In this document: positions 1 through 5,155 of the stretch, piece after piece | Layout of the letters: the number at the start of each line of letters is the position of its first letter | How positions within the stretch are numbered: the stretch's first letter is position 1 | Assembly (NCBI GenBank): GCA_041690535.1 | Contig: JAWLHA010000101.1 | Location: 1-11,090 of the forward strand | DNA from: JAWLHA01 sp041690535 | GTDB taxonomy: Bacteria; Pseudomonadota; Gammaproteobacteria; Thiohalomonadales; Thiohalomonadaceae | DNA: 11,090 nucleotides | Direction: 5' to 3' | Made by a program: the position numbers and the translations under genes | The notes under the pieces: generated by a model | The model's database searches: none | The model's input: only the letters and a program-made list of their open reading frames with translations | Told to the model about the DNA's origin: nothing

Positions 1-96
1 GCCGTCGAGCGTACAGGGATGTATTCACAGCGCACCTGCTTTCAAGGACTTACATCGCTCACAGCACGGCCGTGACGTAAGTATGCGTTCACCCTG
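1..96 (+). repeat. Intergenic repeat, copy A (left of dnaK)
   Basis: The first 21 bases are identical to 2349-2369, and from base 21 onward the sequence matches 2419-2494 with scattered substitutions. The shared core includes CCTGCTTTCAAGGACTTAC, followed by a region with the 10-bp palindrome CACGGCCGTG and then a GTATGCGTT box. The copy begins at the window edge and may extend outside. It lies downstream of the dnaK stop codon and resembles the non-coding repeats scattered through many gammaproteobacterial genomes. No open reading frame is supported here. Confidence 0.75.
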
Positions 97-150
97 GAGG
101 CCGCGTGAGTCAGATTGACGACCATTGCGTTTTCCGCCAGGTGCTCACTG

Positions 151-2067
151 TTAGCGCTTGTCCTTCTTCACCTCTTCGAACTCCGCATCGACGACCCCTT
201 CCTCCTCGTCTCTACGTTCCTCCGGCTGGGGCCCGGGGCCGCCGCCTGCCTGCTGGCCGTAGAGGTGCTCGGCCATGCGTCCGGAGGCTTCGGTCAGCGC
301 CTGGACGCGTCGATCTATCGCCTCCTTGTCGTCGTCCTTGATGGCCTCCTCCAGCTCCTTGATCGCCCGTTCGACGTGCTCCTTGTCCTCGCTGCCGAGC
401 TTTTCCTTGGCGGCGTCCATCGATTTTCGCGTGGCGTGGATGAGGGCATCGGCGCGGTTTCGCGTCTCCACCAGCTCATGGAAGCGCCGGTCCTCGCGGG
501 CATGCTCTTCGGCGTCTTTCAGCATGCGTTGGATCTCCGCCTCGCTCAGACCGCTGGAGGCGCGAATGATAATGGACTGCTCCCGGCCGGTGGCCTTGTC
601 CTTGGCGGAGACGTTGAGGATGCCGTTAGCGTCGATGTCGAAGGTAACCTCGATCTGCGGCAGGCCGCGCGGGGCGGGTGGTATATCCGCAAGATTGAAC
701 TGGCCCAGGGACTTGTTATCGGCGGCCCGCTCCCGCTCCCCTTGAAGCACATGCACGGTGACGGCGGTCTGGTTGTCGTCTGCGGTACTGAAAACCTGCG
801 AGGTTCGCGTCGGAATGGTGGTGTTCTTCTCGATGAGCTTGGTCATCACCCCGCCGAGGGTCTCGATACCGAGGGACAGCGGTGTGACATCGAGCAGCAG
901 GATGTCTTTTACCTCCCCTGTGAGCACGCCACCCTGGATTGCCGCCCCGATGGCTACCGCCTCATCGGGGTTGACGTCCTTGCGCGGCTCCTTGCCAAAG
1001 AACTCGCGCACACGCTCTTGCACCCGCGGCATGCGCGTTTGCCCGCCCACCAGCAACACCTCGTCTACGTCGGAGGCCTGCAGGCCCGCATCGTGCAGCG
1101 CGGTGCGGCAGGGTTCGATGGTGCGGTCCACCAGTTCCTCCACCAGTGATTCCAGCTTGGAGCGGGTGATCTTCATGGTCAGATGCTTCGGCCCGCTGGC
1201 ATCGGCCGTAATGTAGGGCAGGTTGATGTCGGTCTGTTGGGTAGAGGAGAGCTCCATCTTCGCCTTCTCGGCCGCCTCCTTGAGGCGCTGCATGGCAAGG
1301 GCGTCGCCGCGCAGATCGATGCCGCTCTCCTTCTTGAATTCATCGGCGATGTAATCCATCACCCGCTTGTCGAAGTCCTCGCCGCCCAGGAACGTGTCAC
1401 CGCTGGTCGAGAGTACTTCAAACTGGTGCTCCCCCTCGATTTCCGCGATCTCGATGACGGAGATGTCGAAGGTGCCTCCGCCGAGGTCGTAGACCGCGAT
1501 CTTGCTCTCCGGCCGCCTCTTTTCCATGCCGTAGGCGAGGGCGGCGGCAGTGGGTTCGTTGATGATTCGCTTCACCTCCAGCCCTGCGATACGCCCGGCA
1601 TCCTTGGTGGCCTGGCGTTGCGAGTCGTTGAAGTAGGCAGGTACGGTGATCACCGCCTCGGTGACACTTTCGCCGAGATAATCCTCCGCCGTTGTCTTCA
1701 TCTTGCGCAGCACGTGGGCCGAGATCTCCTGGGGCGCCATCTTGCGTCCCCGTGCCTCCACCCAGGCGTCGCCGTTGTCGGCCCTGACGATGCGGTAGGG
1801 AACCATGTCGATGTCGCGCTTCACTTCTCGATCTTCGAAGCGTCGGCCGATGAGGCGTTTGATGGCGAAAACCGTGTTTTTGGGGTTGGTGATCGCCTGC
1901 CGCTTCGCCACCAGCCCCACGAGAACTTCGCCCTCTTCGGTGAAGGCGACCACCGAGGGGGTGGTGCGCATTCCCTCGCGGTTTTCGATGACCTTGGGGC
2001 GCCCGCCTTCCATGATGGCGACGCAGGAATTGGTGGTGCCAAGGTCGATGCCGATGGTCTTTGCCAT
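151..2067 (-). CDS. dnaK: Chaperone protein DnaK (Hsp70)
   Basis: ATP-driven Hsp70 chaperone that binds exposed hydrophobic segments in the cytosol and refolds them with DnaJ and GrpE. The protein is 638 aa, the same length as E. coli DnaK. The nucleotide-binding domain has IGIDLGTTNS near residue 5, a GGGTFD phosphate loop with Thr199, and VGGQTRMP near 340. The interdomain linker ILLLD is at 389-393, followed by the substrate-binding domain and helical lid. The tail is acidic and ends in the DnaK signature VVDAEFEEVK. I chose the start at 2067 because MAKTIGIDLG is the family N-terminus and AGGGGG lies 8 nt upstream; an in-frame ATG at 2091 with GGAGG 9 nt upstream would add eight residues. 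No dnaJ or grpE is next to it, unlike the usual housekeeping operon, so it may be a second copy. I found no convincing sigma-32 promoter. Repeats flank the gene on both sides. Confidence 0.97.
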   Translation of the reverse strand: MAKTIGIDLGTTNSCVAIMEGGRPKVIENREGMRTTPSVVAFTEEGEVLVGLVAKRQAITNPKNTVFAIKRLIGRRFEDREVKRDIDMVPYRIVRADNGDAWVEARGRKMAPQEISAHVLRKMKTTAEDYLGESVTEAVITVPAYFNDSQRQATKDAGRIAGLEVKRIINEPTAAALAYGMEKRRPESKIAVYDLGGGTFDISVIEIAEIEGEHQFEVLSTSGDTFLGGEDFDKRVMDYIADEFKKESGIDLRGDALAMQRLKEAAEKAKMELSSTQQTDINLPYITADASGPKHLTMKITRSKLESLVEELVDRTIEPCRTALHDAGLQASDVDEVLLVGGQTRMPRVQERVREFFGKEPRKDVNPDEAVAIGAAIQGGVLTGEVKDILLLDVTPLSLGIETLGGVMTKLIEKNTTIPTRTSQVFSTADDNQTAVTVHVLQGERERAADNKSLGQFNLADIPPAPRGLPQIEVTFDIDANGILNVSAKDKATGREQSIIIRASSGLSEAEIQRMLKDAEEHAREDRRFHELVETRNRADALIHATRKSMDAAKEKLGSEDKEHVERAIKELEEAIKDDDKEAIDRRVQALTEASGRMAEHLYGQQAGGGPGPQPEERRDEEEGVVDAEFEEVKKDKR

Positions 2068-2227
2068 TGCCGATGCCCCCTGGGTTGCCATAGAACGATG
2101 CCTCCGACGCGGCGTCAGCCGCTGGCATCTTAGAAAGAGTAGCCCCGCTGTGCTGCTGAGGAGTGCGGGAATCGGGCATCGGCCATATCCCACCCGATAC
2201 AGGGGGCGCGCAGGGGCGCGTCGGATT

Positions 2228-2278
2228 CAGGGTAAACGCATACTTACCCAAGAGCGATGTAAGTCCTTGAAAGCAGGT
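2228..2278 (-). repeat. Intergenic repeat, copy C (inverted, upstream of dnaK)
   Basis: On the minus strand this reads ACCTGCTTTCAAGGACTTAC, then ATCGCTC, a shortened middle, and GTAAGTATGCGTTTACCCTG. It is the same family as the copies at 1-96 and 2349-2494 but in opposite orientation, and it lacks the CACGGCC palindrome in the middle. It sits about 160 bp upstream of the dnaK start, so any dnaK promoter lies between it and the gene or inside it. Confidence 0.75.
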
Positions 2279-2348
2279 CGTCGGCCGCATGGATTTGTGC
2301 AGGGACGCACTTATGCCGCGGGAGGGCAGGATGCCCGAAGCGGCCGCG

Positions 2349-2494
2349 GCCGTCGAGCGTACAGGGATGGAAGATGATTGCTCCTGCATAATCTTCACTC
2401 CCAACATCCATGTCGGTCGTATTTACAGCGTACCTGCTTTCAAGGACTTACGTCGCTCACAGCACGGCCACGACGTGAGTATGCGTTTACCCTG
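2349..2494 (+). repeat. Intergenic repeat, copy B, interrupted by 49 bp
   Basis: Direct copy of the element at 1-96. Bases 2349-2369 repeat the first 21 bases exactly and 2419-2494 repeat the rest, ending ACCCTGG. Between them are 49 bases (2370-2418) that copy A lacks. Together with the inverted copy at 2228-2278 it could fold back into a long imperfect hairpin. The stretch 2289-2348 just before it, with the short inverted repeat GGGCAGGATGCCC, looks like a further part of the same repeat family. Confidence 0.75.
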
Positions 2495-2547
2495 GCGTCG
2501 GATTTGTTTTCGGTGCACTACCGGGAGTTTTTTTTGGGGGGGGAACA

Positions 2548-2572
2548 AAAGCCCTGCATTGAGCAGGGCTTT
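2548..2572 (-). terminator. Rho-independent terminator of the small ORF at 2637-2786
   Basis: A perfect 10-bp stem (AAAGCCCTGC / GCAGGGCTTT) encloses a 5-nt loop. Read on the minus strand it is followed by TTTTGTT, a U-rich tract. It begins 64 nt after the stop codon of the small minus-strand gene, so it closes that transcription unit. The other side carries an unusual homopolymer pair, eight T then eight G, at 2528-2543. Confidence 0.85.
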
Positions 2573-2636
2573 GAAAAATCCGGGTTGAAGCGTCTTCCGT
2601 TCGCTATCGTTGTTCGCAGCAAAAAGGTTCGGGGAA

Positions 2637-2786
2637 TCAGGTTTGTTCTTGATTCGAAGGTCTTCGCAGTTCGGGGAAGACCGGCTCTGCCTGTTGAGTG
2701 CCGGCGCGGGCTGCGATTTCTTCATCCTCGCATGCGGCGAGGTATTCGGTGAGGGCGTAATTCACTTCGTCTGGACTCAATTTCAT
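2637..2786 (-). CDS. Small protein of unknown function, 49 aa
   Basis: I do not recognise this protein and assign no function. The reading frame starts at ATG 2786 with GAGGAG 7 nt upstream (2794-2799) and ends at TGA 2637. The product begins MKLSPDEVNYALTEYLAACE, continues DEEIAARAGTQ, and has a proline-rich, polar tail ending SNQEQT. The first 28 residues look like an acidic amphipathic helix; there is no signal peptide or membrane segment. A TTGACA/TAGACT promoter lies upstream and a strong terminator downstream, so this looks like a complete single-gene transcription unit. It is divergent from the antitoxin-like gene at 2963, with about 175 bp between the two starts. It could be a small regulator, or a remnant of a longer gene. 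The case rests on signals rather than homology. Confidence 0.6.
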   Translation of the reverse strand: MKLSPDEVNYALTEYLAACEDEEIAARAGTQQAEPVFPELRRPSNQEQT

Positions 2787-2826
2787 AACGTAACTCCTCT
2801 AATGCAGCACGTCTCTGAAAAGGCCG

Positions 2827-2842
2827 GGGTAGCTGGCTACCC
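2827..2842. promoter_or_regulatory. Perfect palindrome, candidate operator
   Basis: GGGTAGC-TG-GCTACCC: two 7-bp arms with a 2-bp centre. It lies just downstream of the predicted minus-strand -10 box (2850-2855), so it would cover the expected transcription start of the small ORF. This is a typical place for a repressor site. Which protein binds is unknown; the neighbouring Xre-type protein is one candidate. Confidence 0.4.
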
Positions 2843-2849
2843 ACTTCCA

Positions 2850-2877
2850 AGTCTATGGCATATGAGCATATTGTCAA
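2850..2877 (-). promoter_or_regulatory. Sigma-70-type promoter for the small ORF
   Basis: On the minus strand, TTGACA (2872-2877, perfect -35) is followed after 16 bp by TAGACT (2850-2855, four of six matches to TATAAT). The start codon at 2786 lies about 57 nt beyond the expected transcription start, with a strong ribosome binding site. This is the clearest promoter seen in the window. Confidence 0.6.
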
Positions 2878-2962
2878 TCAAGCACTTACGAATGGAGAAT
2901 GTCATCGATAGTGATAGGGATTCTCAACCACGGGTGGGATTCGGACTCACCAGGAGGGCGGT

Positions 2963-3343
2963 ATGGCCAGGGAGACAAGGGTTCCGGAACTCGAGAGCGA
3001 GGAGGCGCGGAGGGCGCTGGCGCTCGCCCTGACCGAGGTGTTCGAGGCGTGGGGTATCGGGGTGCAGGAGCAGCAGGAGGCCCTGGGGATCAAGGACATT
3101 GCCGCATGGGCGGCCTGCCGACGCGGGGAACCTCTTCCCCGCGACCCCGATCTGCTGCAGCGGGTGGGGCACCTGTTGGCCATTCATCGGGCCCTCAAGC
3201 GCCGCTACGTACATGACCTCTTCAAGCGGGACAGTTGGATGAGAATGCCCATCCCGGAGCTTGGCGGTGAGCGTCCCATCGACATCGTGAGGCGGGAGGG
3301 GAGCGAGGGGCTGGTGCGGATCAGGGAGCATCTGCGCGCCTGA
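2963..3343 (+). CDS. Xre/MbcA/ParS-type antitoxin-like protein (DUF2384 family), orphan
   Basis: Proteins of this family are usually DNA-binding antitoxins that neutralise RES-domain toxins and repress their own operon. The 126-aa product has an Xre-like helical N-terminal region (about 15-58, with ALALTEVFEAWGI and a helix-turn-helix-like stretch) and a C-terminal toxin-binding domain (about 62-126). The latter shows the family pattern: LLQRVGHLLAIHRAL, Trp92, PIPELGGERPIDIV and the ending GLVRIREHL. The start is fixed by AGGAGG 5 nt upstream of ATG 2963. The partner toxin is normally the next gene, but what follows here is 400 bp of hairpins and a MITE-like repeat, so the toxin is missing. 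The family call is from motif recall and is fairly strong; the role as an antitoxin is inferred, and it may act only as a transcription regulator. Confidence 0.8.
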   Translation: MARETRVPELESEEARRALALALTEVFEAWGIGVQEQQEALGIKDIAAWAACRRGEPLPRDPDLLQRVGHLLAIHRALKRRYVHDLFKRDSWMRMPIPELGGERPIDIVRREGSEGLVRIREHLRA

Positions 3344-3361
3344 ACGCCCTCTTGCCCGAAG

Positions 3362-3406
3362 CGGGTCTCTAACCCGAACAGACCGCACCCGGCCCTGAAG
3401 GCCGGG
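3362..3406 (+). terminator. Two hairpins after the antitoxin-like gene, possible terminator
   Basis: A 5-bp stem (CGGGT/ACCCG, 3362-3376) is followed by a 7-bp GC stem, CCCGGCC-CTGAA-GGCCGGG (3388-3406), then GTTTCAC. The T tract is poor, so termination is possible but not certain. The CCTGAAGG loop recurs in the hairpin at 3464-3483. Confidence 0.4.
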
Positions 3407-3463
3407 GTTTCACAAGGTCGCCTGTTTGGGAGGGGGTACAACCAACTCCAAAACGCCAGATTC

Positions 3464-3483
3464 CTCTGCCCTGAAGGGCGGAG
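3464..3483. repeat. Hairpin with a CCTGAAGG-type loop
   Basis: An 8-bp stem with one G-U pair, CTCTGCCC / GGGCGGAG, closes a TGAA loop. Loop and inner stem match the hairpin at 3388-3406. Hairpins of this look occur at the ends of some IS200/IS605-type elements and also as plain terminators. No transposase or tnpB frame is present nearby, so its origin is open. Confidence 0.4.
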
Positions 3484-3488
3484 AACCA

Positions 3489-3662
3489 GTAACTACTCGC
3501 CCCCCGAAACCGTCATTCCCGCGAAGGCGGGAATCCAGAAAAGTGACAAGTGAACGAATGGTGTTCTCCACTTGCGCAGGGAGGATCAAACAGTCTTACC
3601 TTCTCAGCCTTGACCAGACTGGATTCCCGCCTTCGCGGGAATGACAGGGGGCGAGTAGTTAC
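3489..3662. repeat. MITE-like element with long compound terminal inverted repeats
   Basis: The left arm (3489-3538) has GTAACTACTCGCCCCC followed by a 27-bp block, and the right arm (3619-3662) is its inverse with both blocks intact. Only a short spacer between the two blocks differs: CGAAACC on the left, one base on the right. The 27-bp block itself contains the palindrome ATTCCCGC-GAAG-GCGGGAAT, the core also known from Neisseria dRS3-type repeats and from many other Proteobacteria. About 80 bp of unrelated sequence lies between the arms. No coding frame is supported. It fills most of the space between the antitoxin-like gene and the PEP-utilising gene. Confidence 0.8.
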
Positions 3663-3746
3663 GAGAACCATTGCGTCATTCGGTGTCACTGGCAGACGTC
3701 TGCACGTCCTACGCTTGCAATGGAGACACCGGTCGATGGAGCGCGA

Positions 3747-5054
3747 ATGGCAGGGATCCGGGGAACACCGTTTGTGCCCGGGCGGGCGGCAGGGGTGCTG
3801 CGGCGGGGAGGGGGCGGGCAGGTCAGCGGCGCGGTGCGCCTTCTTACCCAGAGGGAGGCGGGCAGTGCCGACGCCTCGGCGGCGGCGTTGATCGTCGTCG
3901 ACGCGGCCCCCCTTTCGCATCCGCTCATCCGGGCGCTGGGCTTGGGTCTGCCCACCGTGCTGGTCAGCGAGGCGCAGGCCCGGCTCCTGGAGGAGGGGGC
4001 CGTGGTAGCAGTCGACGGCAGCAGCGGTGAGATTGTCCCGGGGCAGGCCACTGCCCTGGGGGTCGAGTCGGCTGCGGGGGGCGGGCGCCCGGGAGGCGCC
4101 GTGTTCACCCGCGACGGCCAGCGCCTTGAGCTGAGGGTGAGCGTTGCGACTCCGGCGGCCGCCGCCCGCGGTTTGGCCAACGGTGCGTCCGCCGTCGGGG
4201 TGGTTCGCACCGAATACCTCTTTCCCGCAGATGGGCGGGTGCCCGATGCGGCCTTTTTCGAGGGAGCGCTGCGGCGGATCGCCGCTGCAGCCCATCCCCT
4301 GCCCCTGACGGTGCGGTTGTTGGATATTACCGCCGACAAGTGCCCCCCCTGGGTGAGGCTTGCGCTGCGAGGACCACTTGGGTTGAGGGGGCCGCGTCTC
4401 TACGGCATGGAGCCGGTGGCCGCTGCGGTACGCGCCGCGGTGGAGGCAATCGGAGCACTCGCAGGCGAGCTGGACCTGCGCATCCTTGTGCCCTATGTCA
4501 CCCGCGTGGAGGAATTCCTGGCCGTGCGGCGCCTCATCGAAGGATGGCTGCCGCGCCCCATGGCGGTGGGGGCCATGCTGGAGACCCCCGCTGCGCTGCT
4601 TGCCATGCGCGAGTGGGTGCAGTTGGCCGACTTTGTGGCGGTGGGGACCAATGACCTTCTGCAAAACCTCTTTGCCGCCGATCGGGACGTGCCCGAGGTG
4701 GCCCATCTCCTGGACCCCTATTCGCCCGTGCCGTTCAGGCTGCTTCGCCAGGCGGCCGGTGATGCCGGCGACGAGGTAGCCGGCGTGCAGCTCTGTGGCC
4801 TGCTGCCGCAGCTCCCGGGGAGCTTGCAGGTGCTCCTTGGCCTCGGCTACCGGACGTTCTCTGTGGAACCCCTGCTGCTCCCTTACCACGCCGAGGCGGC
4901 GAGCGGTTGTGACACCCTCCGTGCCGAAGGGCTCGCCGCCGGTGTCTGCGCCGAGTCCGACGCCGACGCCGTGCGTGCCGTCCTCGGCCTTCCTCCGGGG
5001 CGCCGCTGGTCCTTGGGCCGGCTGGCGCAGACCGCAGCGCAGGGGCAGAAGTGA
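3747..5054 (+). CDS. PEP-utilising enzyme I-like protein lacking the HPr-binding subdomain
   Basis: Related to PTS enzyme I and PEP synthase, which move phosphate from phosphoenolpyruvate to a swivelling histidine. In this 435-aa product the N-terminal strand GIRGTPFVPG runs almost directly into a phosphohistidine domain with LSHPLIRALGLGLPTV (His58). A PEP-binding barrel follows: VVRTEYLFP (Arg154), VRLLDITADK (Arg190), LRGPRLYG (Arg214), MLETPAA (Glu279), GTNDLLQ (Asn302, Asp303) and CGLL (Cys350). These match the catalytic and metal-binding residues of enzyme I. What is missing is the helical subdomain that docks HPr; enzyme I is about 575 aa. I chose ATG 3747 because GGAG lies 5 nt upstream and the N-terminus then fits the family; ATG 3720 would add nine residues but has no ribosome binding site. 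The phosphate acceptor is unknown and no HPr or EII gene is in the window. It is convergent with ftsH. Confidence 0.85.
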   Translation: MAGIRGTPFVPGRAAGVLRRGGGGQVSGAVRLLTQREAGSADASAAALIVVDAAPLSHPLIRALGLGLPTVLVSEAQARLLEEGAVVAVDGSSGEIVPGQATALGVESAAGGGRPGGAVFTRDGQRLELRVSVATPAAAARGLANGASAVGVVRTEYLFPADGRVPDAAFFEGALRRIAAAAHPLPLTVRLLDITADKCPPWVRLALRGPLGLRGPRLYGMEPVAAAVRAAVEAIGALAGELDLRILVPYVTRVEEFLAVRRLIEGWLPRPMAVGAMLETPAALLAMREWVQLADFVAVGTNDLLQNLFAADRDVPEVAHLLDPYSPVPFRLLRQAAGDAGDEVAGVQLCGLLPQLPGSLQVLLGLGYRTFSVEPLLLPYHAEAASGCDTLRAEGLAAGVCAESDADAVRAVLGLPPGRRWSLGRLAQTAAQGQK

Positions 5055-5076
5055 CAGGCCGTCCCGCAGCCGTGAC

Positions 5077-5155
5077 GCTCGTAGCCCGGTAGCCCGAATG
5101 AAGAAGGCGTATTCCGGGGGAGCCGACGCCGGAGGAGGGGCTCCATCCGAGCTAC
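5077..5155. repeat. GTAGCCCG-type repeat between convergent genes, possible bidirectional terminator
   Basis: The ends GTAGCCCGAATGA (5089-5101) and its imperfect inverse (5142-5155) pair at most positions. Inside, GGAGCC (5119-5124) pairs with GGCTCC (5139-5144). A second GTAGCCCG lies at 5081-5088. The type is a common intergenic repeat of Gammaproteobacteria. Its right end supplies the TAG stop codon of ftsH (5152-5154), so the repeat reaches into that gene. It could terminate both converging transcripts, though there is no clear U tract. Confidence 0.55.

Noticed and set aside
2266..2290. CTTGAA-N13-CCGCAT, close to a sigma-32 heat-shock promoter, on the plus strand
   Set aside because: It points away from dnaK, lies inside a repeat copy, and no plus-strand gene follows. 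No equal site was found on the minus strand ahead of dnaK.
2423..2752. Frames of about 100-125 codons on both strands around the small ORF
   Set aside because: They run through the terminator, the homopolymers and repeat copy B and lack ribosome binding sites; the 49-codon frame has far better signals.
3513..4889. Minus-strand frame of about 458 codons over the PEP-utilising gene
   Set aside because: It translates the inverted repeats at its end and shadows a gene with conserved active-site motifs.
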